Assembly (NCBI RefSeq): GCF_901709675.1
Contig: NC_051093.1
Location: 1,134,553 to 1,198,552, forward strand
DNA from: Syngnathus acus
Lineage: Eukaryota > Chordata > Actinopteri > Syngnathiformes > Syngnathidae
Direction of reading: 5' to 3'
DNA: 64,000 nt
Shown: piece after piece, positions 45,309 to 61,094 of the stretch
Layout of the letters: every line of letters starts with the position of its first letter
How positions within the stretch are numbered: position 1 is the stretch's first letter
Notes under the pieces: model-generated
Seen by the model: the letters and a program-made list of their open reading frames with translations, nothing else
What the model was told of the DNA's origin: nothing
Database searches by the model: none
Made by a program: the position numbers and the translations under genes

Positions 45309-45686
45309 GCGTAAATTCCGGACTATAAGCCGCACCGGACTATAAGCCGCACCAGCTAAAATTGGGGGATATTTTAGTTTTTTTCTTATATAAGCCGCAC
45401 CGGACTATAAGCCGCACGTGCACACGCGTTTTTTTACAAAGAAAGACCGTTCACAGAAAGCCTTTTTAAAGTTTTAATAACATACTTTAACATGTCTTTC
45501 TAAACATTGCCTGTGACGCAGCAGTAGTACCGCAGCAACACGGAAGTGTGCACGCGAGTTATTAACAAAGAAAGACTGGACACAGAAAGCTTTTTTAAAG
45601 TTTTAATAACATACCTTAACATTTCTTTCCAAACACTGCCCGTGACGCGGCAGTAATACCGCAGCAACACGGAAGTAACACAAGAC
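45309..45686 (-). mobile_element. Y family pogo-like element, left part
   Basis: Begins GTAAATTCCGGACTATAAGC with repeated GGACTATAAGCCGCACC. It is interrupted by X2 and continues at 46865. The body has a ~120 bp direct duplication (ACAGAAAGCCTTTTTAAAG and ACAGAAAGCTTTTTTAAAG). Confidence 0.65.
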
Positions 45687-46864
45687 TACCGTTTTTTTCC
45701 ATGTATAACGCGCAAAATGTAACTAATTTATTGTCCTAAAATCTGGGGTGCGCATTATACATGGGTAAAAAAAAAATTAATTTAAAAAAGAAAAAAAACC
45801 TTTTTTTTTTTTGACACGTCAGCTATATAAAGAGCGAGAGTTCAGTTCTCTACCTAAATGCGTATTACAGGTAATATTTTATTTCACAACACTTTGCCTT
45901 GTTCCTTTCTTCTCTGCTGTTCACTTCAAACACGCTCCATACGAACACAATGCTCTCGTATCAGACGCTTGCTCGATCACCTGCTCGTTTGCTGTCACAA
46001 TGTACCCTACACAAATCCGAAACATTTGTTGCGGCTCCGAGTCACGACGAGGGGCAAGTTTTGGTTTCCAAGGGTGTTTTTATTCCTCTTCAACTTCTCT
46101 CCCATACAGAGCCGCCTTTTTCACATGTCCGCACGTCACTTTCCTCTCTTTTCATTTTCACCTAACTGATCGCGGTGGTGCCTTTATGGGAGAAATCAAC
46201 GGCAACAAAAGAAATACATCCAGCCTAGTTAAGAAATCACCAGAAAGATCACCATGACAATTGTGAATAATAAATAAATAATTATTATATCTATTATATA
46301 TATTATTATTATTATAATAAATAATTGTGATAAATAACTGGAACATCACTCAAATATTGGTGATCCCGTTGAGAGTCTCACATATTTCTTCGCTATCGAG
46401 TTTGCTACTGCATGCGCAGTGATACTGACCGGCAGAATAACATCCGGTTGTTCCCAAAGATGATCTTTTTTCTGAAATAATTTTACGTTTACGGACTTAA
46501 GTAACCCGGCCGGGTCATACCAAAGACTATAAAAATGGGACCCATTGCCTCCCTGCTTGGCACTCAGCATTAAGGGTTGGAATTGGGGGGTTAGATCACC
46601 AAATGATTCCCGAGCGCGGCGCCGCTGCTGCTCACTGCTCCCCTCTCCCCCAGGGGATGGATCAAAATCACACGGGGATGGGTCAAATGCAGAGGACAAA
46701 TTTCACCACACCCAGATGCGTGTGTGACGATCATTGGGACTTTAAAAAAAAAATAAAAAATGGGTGCGTATTATACATGGGTACAGGCTTTTTTCCAGCA
46801 TCAACATGCCATTTTTAGGGTGCGTATTATACATGGGGGCGCATTATACATGGAAAAAACGGTA
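45687..46864 (+). mobile_element. X family DNA transposon, complete copy X2
   Basis: TACCGTTTTTTTCCATGTAT at the left and the inverted end ATGGAAAAAACGGTA at the right, with TA at each edge. Compared with X1 it has an extra ~355 bp segment (about 46027-46380) and a nested SINE-1. It is inserted in element Y. Confidence 0.8.
46505..46743 (+). repeat. SINE-1 family, 5'-truncated copy inside X2
   Basis: Begins within the head at GGCCGGGTCATACC and ends GGGACTTTAAAA. Confidence 0.85.
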
Positions 46865-47640
46865 ATAGGGCTGGATTAAAAAAAACATACCCGGTAAAAG
46901 TCACTGAGACGCGGCAGCAACACGGTAGTACAGCACCAACAGGGCTCGTTAAAAAACATACCAGTAAAAGTAAAACAAGAGCTTCATCGTCTTCATCTTC
47001 CTCCTGTGCACTGAAACCATCGAAGTCTTCCTCCTCAGCGTCCGTTTGGAATAGCGTTAGATATCCTTCGCCTCACACTTTCTCAGTCTCTCTTTCGTCG
47101 TCGCTTTTATGCATTTCTTCGAGTATGATGAGGGTCTGTTCATGCTAATTTTATTCATGCACGAAGCGCTAAATTACATTAAACTAGCGAGCGACACGTA
47201 TAGCTCCAGAGTAGACGGGACCACGAAATAAAGAAAAGGGTGACGCAATGTCATCAACATCGACTGCCTTTAGGTTAAAAGCGGCTTCATATGCATTTCT
47301 TTTGTCCCCCATAATGACGGTTTGTGTATAAAAGCTTCCTTTCAGTAATGTCCGTCTTGATCTCGTTCTGTCTCTTCTTTGTGTGAATTATACGCCACTA
47401 TTCGCCTATCAAAACACAAACTAGCACGTCTTCTTCGGCGCATTATCTCTTCTTCGTCTGTCTCGCTCTTGCTTCCTGCTAGAGGCCGTAAAAATCCATA
47501 AATACGCCGCGCCGCCATTTAAGCCTCGGGGTTCAAAGTAACCTTCTGAATAAAATGCATTAAAAGTTCACGTTCATTACAACTTGTTTTTGGTGAGCAA
47601 AATGTCAGAAGAATTGAATTTAAATGCTGATTGATTGGGT
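46865..47640 (-). mobile_element. Y family pogo-like element, right part with transposase C-terminal remnant
   Basis: On the minus strand about 47057-46979 encodes an acidic tail (LFQTDAEEEDFDGF followed by EEDEDDEAL) like that of pogo-type transposases. The terminal inverted repeat is not visible on the right, so the element is truncated. Confidence 0.55.
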
Positions 47641-47649
47641 TTTAAAACA

Positions 47650-47702
47650 ATGCAGCTCAGTGGCCTAGTGGTAGAGTCTCCACCCTGAGACTGGAAGGTT
47701 TT
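47650..47702 (+). repeat. SINE-1 head fragment
   Basis: Only the tRNA-like part (CAGCTCAGTGGCCTAGTGGT to GACTGGAAGG) is present. Confidence 0.75.
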
Positions 47703-48055
47703 ACGAGGCTGAATTTCAATCGGAGCAAGTGTAAGGAATATTGTGGGCGATGTCATTTCTTTAGGTGAAGCTCAACACAGTAGTTGTGGTGATGTTTGTG
47801 TTCCCTAATTACTGATGTGTTTTGCATGCGATCCTTGCGCTATTCTCGTGAGAGCAATGTCAAAATAAATGCCCACGTGGTCTTATTTCATAGCTGGCAG
47901 CAAGAGCCACGGGCCAATCGCACAAGGCTGTACACAAGACATTCCAAATGTGTTTGGGAAAAGGCTCAGACACCTCAGATGCCTTCAAAATAACCTATCT
48001 CCCAAATCTCAGCGTTTCTAGCAACAAGCCACAATCAGGAAACAAAAGTCAAGTA
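47703..48055. other. Intergenic, no gene seen
   Basis: No repeat family or coding feature recognised. Confidence 0.45.
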
Positions 48056-48903
48056 CAGTGGAGCCTTGGTTTTCGAACACAATCCGTTCCAGAAGGCTGT
48101 TGGAGAAGTGAACCGTTCCAATTCCGAATCATATTTCCCCATTACAAATAATGAAAAGAAGATTAATCGGTTCCAAGCCAAAAAACCCGCCTTTTTTTAA
48201 GCATTTTTTCATTTGAGCATTTTTGTCCAATCGCGCAACTGCAGCGCACCACCGAACGCGCAACCGTAACGCGTCGCCGACCGCGCAACTGCACCGCGAT
48301 GGTCGCATTATTGTGACAGAGCCGTCGCTGAAATTTAGAATATTTTTTTGAAGTCCTGCTGTACTTTCCAAAATTTAAGTGGACATCAGTGCGCAGGGAG
48401 CTTAATTTTGTCCAATCGCGCAACTGCAGCGCACCGCCGAACGCGCAACCGTTGCGCGCCGCCGACCGTGCAACTGCACCGCGCTGGTCGCATTATTGTG
48501 ACAGAGCGGTCGCTAAAATTTAGAAAATATTTATAAAGTCCTAATGTACTTTCCAAAATTTAAGTGGACCTCAGTGCGCAGGGAGCTTAATTTGGTCCGA
48601 CCGCGCAACCGCAGCGCGCCGGGCGCTCAGTGTCGCATTGCTTTAGGAGCGTCTTTGTGTTTTAGGATGGCTTTACTGCTCCCACTTGCTTCCTTTGGAG
48701 GCATGATTAGAGTTGATGCAATCCTCAGAGTAACGAGAATGTAATAACTAACGGAGTCAGTTGGCATGCGGGTCCTCTCGGCTCATCTCGCGAGGTTCGA
48801 CAACCGAATTTCGTCCGACATCCGAAGCAAAAAAATCTCGAATTTTTTGTTCGAATACCGATTTGTTCGAGAACCGGGACGTTCGAAAACCGAGGCTCCA
48901 CTG
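48056..48903 (-). mobile_element. Tigger/pogo-type element, copy T2
   Basis: CAGTGGAGCCTTGGTTTTCG to CGAGGCTCCACTG with TA flanks, in opposite orientation to T1. About 180 bp GC-rich tandem units lie inside. Confidence 0.85.
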
Positions 48904-50034
48904 TACCCCGGATAAGCACACGTAGCCTTTTCGCAAAGCGCGGGGCTGATTGAATTAGTCTCTGCTGGTATGGAACACGTGGCGGGGACCCAAGTCGCGG
49001 GTCAGCGCGCTCCGTCTACCACCGGGGAGGAAGACGTGAATTGTTTAACTGTGCCACGCTAATAAGGGGACCGAGCAGAGATAATGCAAATGGGCCTTGA
49101 CATGAACTAGAAAGTGCGTGTGCGCGGCAATGAGGATACGCTTTTCCCCAGCACCTCCTCCTCCTTGTTACCACACGCAAGGGTACATTTACTGTTAGCC
49201 CCCATTTCCGCCTGGGAAATCAGACACAGCAAGTGGCCAAGGGTTCGGCATACCCGCCTCTCAAGTTGGAGGTTTGGAACACAAACCCTCCTTCACATCG
49301 GCCAGATTTGCAACTTTTTTGTTGGCTGGTGAACAGAAACAGACGAGACAAGAGTCAATTTGGACGGGCCCATCCAAAGGACTCACACAGAGGACTGCAG
49401 TCCTTACAAGAAGATGCGAGGGAGGGGAATAGCGCGCCCCACCCCGGCTCGTCCCAGTCTTGAAAGTGCAATGGAAATAAGCGGCTGACATCAGACAAGC
49501 GTTACGCTCATATGGACGACAGAATGCAAATCTGCTGAGAAAGGCCGCTCTTGGAAAAATACCCGCTTCCTTTCGGCCTTTTCTGTAAACGTCCCTAGCA
49601 TTCGTTTGTCCCAAGCTCTGACGCAATCTCGCGTGTGCGCACGTACTCCGATTAGCCGCCACCAAACAGCCAAAGTACCGTCCTGCTCAGCCTTCTCCTG
49701 GCGCAGACAATCTGGCCAGCGTGTTAATCCCACCAAGGCCACATGGGGACCTTGCTGCATCGAGGAAGGGGGTGGCCACCACACCTCATTAGGGAAAAAG
49801 CAGGATAAGAAGAGGAAAATCTCTGACTGGCCGCAAGATTAGGGACACCTATAATATGACAACAAAAAGGATTTGAGTTGAACATAACGTCAACGGCCCG
49901 ATCAAGTCAACTCAGCAACTACTTGTTAACAAATTGAACATGTTTCGAGATAACAACCGCCAATTTTAATCAGAAATGGCTTCATGTGTCTCTTAATGGA
50001 CAGTATTTTTGACGCTGATCTCCAAACAATGGGG
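48904..50034. other. Unique non-coding sequence, no gene seen
   Basis: No recognised repeat or exon. Confidence 0.45.
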
Positions 50035-51810
50035 TTGTTCTGGGGGGTATTCCAGAAAGCAGGTTCAACATACTCTGAGTCTATCCCTGAACTCTAAGTT
50101 GACTTACTCTGAGATGGGAGATTCTGAGTATTCAGTTCCAGAAAAGCTGATCTGAGTTAGTTCAATCAACTCTGAGTATGTTAACCTGGAGTTACATACG
50201 TGCGTGCACAACCACTATAAAAAGCCATCATCAATGGAGCCCCGATACCACAATTCACCATAACAACCGAGGAAAAACAGATCACCTTATTTTACCACGA
50301 TGGCGTTGGAGGTCCTTATGCAGGCCTACGGCGAGTGCGAATGTATTTTTTCGCCGCAAATCTAATACGGCTACAGCAGCAAAGGAGAAAGAGACGTCAT
50401 GGGATTCTTGCCCGAGTCAATGCTTAAGCTTGAATGGACTATTCCAGCAGTGGCCAACCCGCGGCTCGCGAGCCGCATGCGGCCCTTTGGCTGGTTTCAT
50501 GCGGCTCTTTTACGTTCATATCAACATTTGTGTTTATTTTTCGTGCGTATTTGCTTCGCTTGAGTTCAATATGGTATTTTGGTCAAACGCGCATGCGCGT
50601 GAGGTGAAATCCTGCAAAGGAGGAGGGACAAACAGAGCGATTGGTTTTGCTGGCTTTTTAATGAATGGCGACTGTGACTACGGGGGCCCATTAGGTCCAG
50701 AAAAGCTTAAAGTTGTTTTTTGTTGAACACTATGGCAAGCCATTCTGCCTGATATGTCGGACGTCATTGGCGCATTTAAAAGCTTCAAATGGTCAGCGCC
50801 ACTTCAGCTCACTTCATGCCAATATCGATAAGGACTTTGCAAAAGGGACTGAATTTCGCAAGCACAAGTTTGGAGACTTTGAAAAGTCAGGCAGAAAAAT
50901 AGGTACAGTTTTTCAAAAAAATTACAAAGCACTCAGAGACTGTCACACTTGCATTGTTTCAACTGGCTTGGAACATTGCACGGGCTAAAAAGCCATACAA
51001 TGAAGTGGAGTTCGTTAAAATATGCCTCAGTGACGTTATTGAAATCTTGTCTCCTGAAAACGACAAACTAAAACGAATGGTCTGTCCCGCCACACATAGT
51101 AAGTGAAAAAACTTATTATGTTTTTGTTTGTGGAATTTGTTGAACTGAGAGTTTGTCTGTGTGAGACAATGCACACAATGTTCATTGTTGAAAATGTGGT
51201 CTTTGGTCTGTGGTTTTAGTACTGTAGGAGTCAATTTGTCATTATCATGTTGGTGCGTGACATAATAATGTCACACAATAAATTTGGCTGAGCAGAGGGG
51301 TGTGTGTGTGTGTGGGGGGGGGGTGTTCATGTGTGCTCATGTGTATGATGTGGCTCTTTGCGATGACAGTAAAAAATGTGGCTCTTAGTCTCTGACTGGT
51401 TGGCCACCCCTGGACTATTCCATTAATGTAACATTTAACCATAAGATCGTAGAGTTGGCAATGAGGCAGATCCGCTATGTTTAAAACAAATCCGCCTTGT
51501 TTATTACTCGGTGAGACTTTTGCAGTCTAAACAACAACAAAAAAGGCTTCCAAAGTGGAGAGATCAAAATGTTCCGTTGGATGCATCAATCCACACAAAT
51601 CATTGCACAACATCAGAACCTCAAAGAAGTGCCTGGTCAAATTTCATTTTCAAGCAGTGCTTCCACATTTGTAGGCAAAGTCCTGCTTGTTCAAGGAGAG
51701 TTTCAGAAATCAGTATAGAGAAGGATTCCCCGAAAGACTTTGTTTCGTTGATGGTTCCGTTCCTTCAATCATTGGAAACAACATACACAATAAAGCGGTA
51801 AGTTTGAGAT
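50035..51810 (+). mobile_element. Probable PIF/Harbinger-type remnant split by a hAT element
   Basis: The left end GGGGGGTATTCCAGAAAGCA followed by ACTCTGAGT motifs is typical of fish Harbinger ends. It is followed by KSNTATAAKEKETSW (about 50354-50400), resembling the start of the Myb/MADF-like protein these elements carry. After the hAT insertion, 51420-51810 may hold a decayed transposase part. No matching right end was found. Confidence 0.5.
50445..51412 (+). mobile_element. hAT element with exact 8 bp duplication and transposase fragment
   Basis: CAGCAGTGGCCAACC to GGTTGGCCACCCCTG, flanked by GACTATTC on both sides (50437-50444, 51413-51420). It encodes FVEHYGKPFCLICRTSLAHL followed by QRHFSSLHANI near 50715-50830, a BED-like N-terminus as in GTF2IRD2- and ZBED-type hAT transposases. 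Further coding bits (about 50960-51100) are in a shifted frame. Internally deleted and inactive. Confidence 0.8.
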
Positions 51811-52031
51811 GACACAAAAATAATAAACTGTAGTTCACTTTAATAATATTGTGTTTTTATAGCATTAGCGTCAGTCTTTGTGCTGATTTTGGAGCTGTGC
51901 GCTCTATGTATTCACTACTTGTGGAGGTATTTTGAGTAGTTGTATCAGATGAATTGCATCAAAAGTGCTGCATTATTCTTGGGTAAGACAATGTGTTTAA
52001 TGCATTTGTTAGCTTATCGCTAACGCTAGTG

Positions 52032-52420
52032 CAGTGGTTCTTAACCTTGTTGGAGGTACCGAACCCCACCAGTTTCATATGCGCATTCACCGAACCCCTC
52101 TGAAGTAAAAAATAAAATTAAAAAAATTCAAGACATAGATGTTTTTTACTGGTGCACAAAATACAAAATGAGCCGTGCATGAACATTCAACATTTCAAAG
52201 AACAAAACTACACAATGCATGAACTCACAACAAACTACATACCTGCAAATCAGTGTGACTTCTGCTGTTGCCTTTGCGAGACCAGTTCAGATATGCGTCA
52301 TCACAAATTTACACGATAAATCAGGTGTGTTCAGACCTCCGCAGTGGAGGCTCTGCCAAAGCCCTGAGACCGACTCACCAAAATCCTAGGGTTCGATTGA
52401 ACCCAGGTAAGGAACCACTG
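52032..52420. mobile_element. hAT-type MITE
   Basis: CAGTGGTTCTTAACCTTG and AAGGAACCACTG inverted ends. The flanks are CGCTAGTG and CGCTAGCA (6 of 8 identical). No coding capacity. Confidence 0.7.
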
Positions 52421-53600
52421 CGCTAGCATTACCTTACTTCGTAGCTTCAATGCAGTGCTTGTTTACAAGACGTTCATAAATATTGTGAGGGGATTTATTT
52501 TATTACGTGTCATGTATGGACAAGTCTTCTGTCATTGATATCTTTTAATCGATCAAAAAGTATGCGTCAAGTAAAGCCTATCTCGTTTAAATAAAGCAAC
52601 AACAACAAATAGTAAACGCTACCTCAGCTAAAAAAAACTACAAATGGCGACCGTAAAGGCAGGCGCACATCTTACGGCCTGGAGGGAGTGGGGTGTGAAG
52701 TATCTCATTTGCATTTAAAGAGACCGCACCAAAACTTGTTCTGAGCTGCACCTCAGAACAAGTAGAGAAGATGGTCCTGTGACAGTTTCAAAACGAGGAA
52801 TTCAGACAAAAGCATCGCTGTTCCACTTTATATAGACCATAACTAAATGAGTAAAACGTAAAACAGTAGAATTTATTACAGTGATATTTGGGCTTTAAGT
52901 TTTACTCAGAAAAGCTTGTGCAATATGGATTTTACTGCTTTCGCTGTTCTGGCGATGGGGAGGGGGGGGCAAAATGGGATCAAGCAATGCACCAAGGCCC
53001 TTGCATGAGTCGTCCCTTCCCGCGTCACGTGAGATGTTTAGCGCCCTCGTTGGCGTCAGCGGTTATCTGGGGCAATGTCGCTTGCTCGCTAGCTAGCTAT
53101 GCACGCTCGGCAAAGATCCACGCCTTCACTCTGGCGGTCCGTCAGCGTGGCCGCTTCCGGGTGGGACGTGTTTATGTGGATTGCTATTTTGCAAAAGTGG
53201 CAAGAGGAATATGCTCGATGAAGTAGCATCCATTTGACAGGTCATCGGAGTATTTGGTGCAGAGTTGAATTTCAACGACAGATTCCTTTTGACTTTCTAG
53301 GGAGTTTCAACCAGAAACAAAACATCATTTCGATGGATCTTGCATGTCCGCGGTGCGCTGAGCCTTTGAGGAGCAACAAAGCCCATAATCGGTTGCCTGT
53401 ATTTCACCCATCAATGTTCGATGATGATATGAGACGATAGCCACCGTCCTTCCGGGGTACGTGCAGGAAGGTGTGGGAATCCTTGATTGAGTAAAGCTTT
53501 GCGATAAATTAGGATAAACATATCTGGCAAACAGCGAAGGCTCGACACCTTCGGGCGGAATCAATTCTTTCAAAAGAGGCACACGGCCGATACTCAACAG
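52421..53600. other. 3' flank of hs3st3b1, no other gene seen
   Basis: No convincing exon or repeat family, apart from a short G-tract near 52960. Confidence 0.45.
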
Positions 53601-53607
53601 CTGGCTC

Positions 53608-53676
53608 CAGTGGGCTCGCTCCAGCGGGCTCGCTCCGCTGCGCTCGCTCCGCTGCGCTCGCTCCGCTGCTCTCGCT
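53608..53676. repeat. Short tandem repeat abutting the hs3st3b1 stop codon
   Basis: About four to five imperfect 14-17 bp units of GCTCGCTCCGCTGC lie within 2 bp of the stop codon, at the start of the 3' UTR. Confidence 0.8.
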
Positions 53677-53677
53677 T

Positions 53678-56329
<2,652 letters not shown>

Positions 56330-56665
56330 TGTCACGTCTCGTCCCCGGTTGTTTTATTATGTGCTTATTGTCATAGTTTCTGTCCGTGTGCCTGTGTGCT
56401 AACCCCTCCCCTCCTGTGTGCCCATGATAAGTGTGATCATTCTCACCTGCCTCTTGTTACCTGTCGTGTATTAAAGTCCTGTCTGCCCCTCACTCCCCGT
56501 CGGATCATTAATGTCTTCACGTCTTTTGTCTCACGTCCCTGTCGGTCAGTCCTCTTGTTGGTTTTGGTTAGGAAGTCATGTTAGTTTGTTCGCTGTCTTG
56601 TTCCCCGTATCCTCTCTCCCAACTACCTTTTCCCTTCAATAAATTGCTCCATCCGATCCATGACA
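56330..56665 (+). mobile_element. Solo Gypsy-type LTR
   Basis: TGTCACGTCTCGTCCCCGG to ATCCATGACA, 336 bp, flanked by GCAAC and GGAAC (4 of 5 identical). Carries AATAAA near its end (56637). Same family as the split solo LTR at 29128-42146. Confidence 0.85.
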
Positions 56666-58727
56666 GGAACTAATTTAAAATAGTTTTTAAATTAATGCTA
56701 TCACTGCGTAGTATACTGAAATATTACATTTATAAATATAAATTTTTGCTGTATTAAAGCTTACATGATACAAATAAATGGTAAATATTGGTAGGGACTA
56801 TTTTGTATTCCCCAAATATTGGTTGTGATATGTCCCTACCATCCCTCTATAAACGTACAACCATGCTCTCGTCATACATGACACGCACGCTTTTGGTGCG
56901 ACCCTTCAAAGTCATCCCAATGTGGGCCTATACACTCAAGTGTCAAAACTCAAGCGTCTATTGGAGCCAAACAAGTGAAGAAACGGCCACTTTATTCACT
57001 GCTCATCTCTTCCTTGGTGTCAAGTGCCGAATGTTACATTTCGTGCACTGCAAAGCAATCAACTCAATTGAGTGTTTTATGTTAAAGGTAAGACTGCTTC
57101 AGAGAAAAAAGCTTTCCGTCAATTATGTCCAGAGGAATTAATTGTTCATGTGATGACGAAGAACCAAGCAATCACATTAAGCGTAAATATTACGTGGATG
57201 GAGCACATCCTGGTGTGTTTCTTCATCCGTCAGTCAGAAACATTTGGACGACGCTCAGGTCTTGATCTGATGGAGGAATGGCATACATTACTTTAAAAAA
57301 AAACATTGATTTTGAATTAAAACTCCTTTTGTATTTGCAAATGTGGCAGCACGGAGTAGTTAGCTTGGTTTAGTGTGGCAACCTCACAGTCAAAATGGGT
57401 GCATTTCTTCTTGTGGTTTGAAATAAAGCCTTTGTAAGTCATCGATAGTGCTTGCATGAGCGCCTGTGTCGTCTCGGGGTGGGGTCACAGACACGTGGCT
57501 CGAGCAAGATTACCCGCTGAGCATGTCAGTCAGCAACCCCCTCCCCATCTAAGCCCCTTATCTCACCCCTCAAACGGCAATATGAGATATGCCCTCACAT
57601 TAGGTATTCTTGCACAATACACTACAAAATGCCTTATCAAAACCTGGACTAAAGGATTTTGCCTGCATCTTTTGTAAGGTTGCGGCATTTTAGGATGCAC
57701 TGCTGAAAATGATACAAGAAAAGAAGAGCGAAGCATTGCAGTTAAGCATAACCAACTCGTGCTTGCCGTATGTTGCTGATTTTTTAGGTGAAGCAGTTCT
57801 TCATTTTACTCAAAGACGATGTTTGAATTCTCGCTAGTGTTTGTGTCACTTTGAGTAAACTTCAACCGGCTCCAAGCAAGCACACTCGGTCTCGCAAAAG
57901 TGGGAGAACAAGGCGAAGGAATTCTTTCAAAAAGGATTTTCGAATAAGTTGCACCATGTGCTTTCAAAATATAGAAAAGCGCCAAAGTGTCCGAAACGTG
58001 ATTGTCGCTTCCTCCCGGATGGCCATTCACCGCCTTGTTAAAGGATGCGCCGTGGAGTCATAAACGCGTGCCTCGTCGGACCCATGTGGGAGGTCTTCAC
58101 AGGGCTAATTGGCCTTGAGCGGATGAGCCCTTCCATCTCAGAGAAGGGCCAACAAATCCGAACAAGGGCGGCAGCTTGCGCGTGTGGCTGGCCCAGTCGC
58201 ACACGGAGACGCACACGGACACACACATCACCGCCATGACTCCCTTAAGGTCTTTACCTGCGGATAAGGCCCAGTCCATTTGACTGAGAGAGGATTTCCT
58301 CTCTTGATCCTGCAGAAATATTCTTAAGCGCTTGGCTGGTCGCCTCGCTGTCTAGAAGGAAGAAAGCCGCCATGCGGCAGGTTGCCAAGGTGAAGGCCAG
58401 GTGAGCGCAAAACAGCACTTGGATGTGAAGCGACGCAAAGGCCATCAACAGGAGGCCATGTGGCTATCGTGCTTTCCTAATCCGGATGAGGTGCTTGGAA
58501 TCCATTTAGAGCATTCGATTGGCTTACGAGCTTGGCAAATGACCTGACGCAGACTTGACCCTTCCTTTAGGACTTTGCTCTCACTTGGGTTTTGAGCAGA
58601 AGAGCCACCCAATACGTCGTTCGGGCCGCTTCGGCTCGGTATTCTGATCCGAAATTCTGAGCGCCGCGTCCGGACACTTGGCCCGCTCGTCTCGTGATGG
58701 ACGTTGCTGCTCACATCTGCTTGTAGT
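56666..58727. other. Intergenic, no gene seen
   Basis: Open frames are short and not recognisable; no repeat family identified. Confidence 0.45.
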
Positions 58728-59090
58728 ACCGTATTGACCCGAATATAAGACGGTGTTTTTTGCATTGAAATAAGACTGAAAATGTGGGGGTTGTCTTACA
58801 TTCGGGGTCTAGACATTATACCCATACACAACGCTAGATGGCGCCAGATATCTTTAAAGCGAATGCTGAACTTAACTCACCAGGCCAAAGCGAACCCCTG
58901 TCACAGAGAAGAAAAATAAAAATAGCTGTTAGAAAGGTTCCTATGTTAATGTTAAAATGTTGGAAAGTTGCGTCACTGCGCCTTAAGTCTCGCGTGAGTT
59001 ACCTCAGCTTATCGCGATTGTTGGAGCTTGTGCGCAGCGGTAAGTTAAAGGTTGCTGGTATTGACTGAGTATGTTGCTGTGATCGTGTGC
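58728..59090. mobile_element. Probable left end of a Tc1/mariner-pogo-type element
   Basis: TACCGTATTGACCCGAATAT with AAGACGG, then a near-inverted GTCTTACATTCGGG. It resembles the ATAAG-bearing ends of the other pogo-like elements here. No right end found. Confidence 0.45.
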
Positions 59091-59461
59091 GTCTTTGACA
59101 CAAAGTGAGTATATACAGTACATTTCATTGTTACTACAGTCTACTGTTGTGCCGTTTGTCTGATCGTGGTTTGTTTCGTGTGTGCGCCGTTTGGTTGATA
59201 GCTTCGGCGCGCTCCTTTAAGTTTGCCTCGCATCATACGAGTAGCCATTACGCAGCGGCACGGTGACTAACGGTCGCCAGCAGATGTATTTTGTTGTCTC
59301 AATGACTTATGTTTGGTGTGTTGCCGAGAGCATTTCATTTATGGTTATTTAGTATAGCGGAACCGTTACGCGCAGTTAGTTATGTAATGTGTGCCGTCTA
59401 CTAGTGTTGTGTGACGTCAGAAGTTGAGCGTTGACTTACGTGCTGTATTTCTGTCTGTTGC

Positions 59462-59530
59462 AGAACCCCACACCACACACACACACCACACACACACACC
59501 ACACACCCTTCACATGCTTCATACAATAAT
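59462..59530. repeat. CA-rich microsatellite
   Basis: Interrupted (CACACC)n and (CA)n runs. Confidence 0.85.
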
Positions 59531-59627
59531 CACACACACAAGAATCACGTTCACACACCTAAAGACTCACCCATGTACACGACACACACCTGCTCTCACA
59601 TCCTTATGACCAAACATGTGCCTATAC

Positions 59628-60923
59628 CAGGGGTGGGCAAACTTTTTGACTCGCGGGCCGAACTGGGTTCTAAATTTGGACCGGAGGGCCGAACCAGGAG
59701 CAGATGGACGTAGTGTTTGTGTGAAGTAATATAAGCGACCTGTAAAGGTCATTGCATAAAAGATTTTGGCCTTTAGTAGGTAGTAAAGCATGGATATTCC
59801 AAACAAGTTTTTTGAAAACAAATGCATTTATTAACAGCATTAAAAAAAAAAAAAAAAAAATTCACTAAAAAACTGCTATCAGTGATTCTCGTAAAATACG
59901 ACACTGTTATTATGAATAACAGTCTCCATCACTTCAGTGCCTGCAGGTCAGATTAATGAAAGATTTTTATCTTATGAGATCACATCAAACGGCAAACATT
60001 CTGACCAAATATATCATCTTGAAGAATCGGTGAAAGCATACATCCAAATAAAGTAATCAAAACGGCAACACGGTGAGGGGTATCTGAACATCAGAGCAGA
60101 GTTTTAACTCACAAACACCTGGTAACAGAGGTGAGGAAACGGGAAACACTTCCTTAAAGTAAGCCTTAAGAACTTTACAGGTTAAGATTAGTCGCAAACA
60201 GGTGGTGCATCAATGTCCTTGAGCATCCTGCATTGTTTGAAAATGAGAATGGTCGCTAGTTTCAATCCCTGCTATGTGTACAAATCATATTCAAAATGCA
60301 TTTTTTTACAACAAACTTGAGAGCCTCCCCTTCATTTTCAGTGGGAACAGTGTTGTTGGTCTCCCTTTTTTGTTGTGGCAATTCTTAGGAGAGATCCGAG
60401 GTGTTGGTCCGTTTACCTCGATCTGTGACGGGTTGATGTTGATGTGGCTGAACGTCACGTCGCGTATGTCGAGCCAAATTGGCCACTCTTTTTTAAACAC
60501 TCGGCACTGTGCCCACCTTGCTTTTCCTTGGGCGACTCATTTTAATAGAAGGATTCCAGGGGAAGGTTTGTGGGTGGCTTTAGCGTAAAACTGTATCTGA
60601 AAGCTCAGCGCGCGAATTACAAGAATGCTGTCGTCACAGCCCACGCTCTAAATTCGGGACTGATACAAATAGAGCGCGAGTGCGCCATGTCCGTACTACT
60701 GAGTACGTACACGCACTTGCGAGTGTGCACCGAGCTTTCTGACACGGCTTCCGGTAGTAAATGCGCAGGCGAGCGGTTCCCCATCTACTGGGGAAACGCA
60801 GTCATTGCATGCAAAATGACCAAAAAAAAAGTTTAATAATACAATTTATTCAGGGTTGGCGGGCCGGATTAAACGGTCCCGTGGGCCGGATGTGGCCCGC
60901 GGGCCGTAGTTTGCCCACCCCTG
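59628..60923. mobile_element. hAT element with exact 8 bp duplication
   Basis: CAGGGGTGGGCAAACT and AGTTTGCCCACCCCTG inverted ends with GCGGGCC motifs. Flanked by GCCTATAC on both sides (59620-59627 and 60924-60931). 1.3 kb; no transposase frame seen. Confidence 0.9.
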
Positions 60924-61094
60924 GCCTATACCCTTTTGCCAGTTTGCCTGTATGCCCCTATGAGCCACAGTGCCTGTTACCTTTTTGCCAATAATTCAGT
61001 AAAGCAATCAAAACTGAACCACGTCTCCCCTCCTGTGTTCTGACCGACACCTGGGGGCGAAAAGAGCATAACCATCCGAGCCAACCCCCTATAC

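Noticed and set aside
46260-46340. AT-rich alternating run as a possible origin or matrix attachment site
   Set aside because: Short low-complexity part of the X element, repeated at 63150-63220; nothing supports a special function.
56788-57141. 117-codon frame as a possible gene
   Set aside because: No motif, no splice context and no recognisable similarity; length is compatible with chance.
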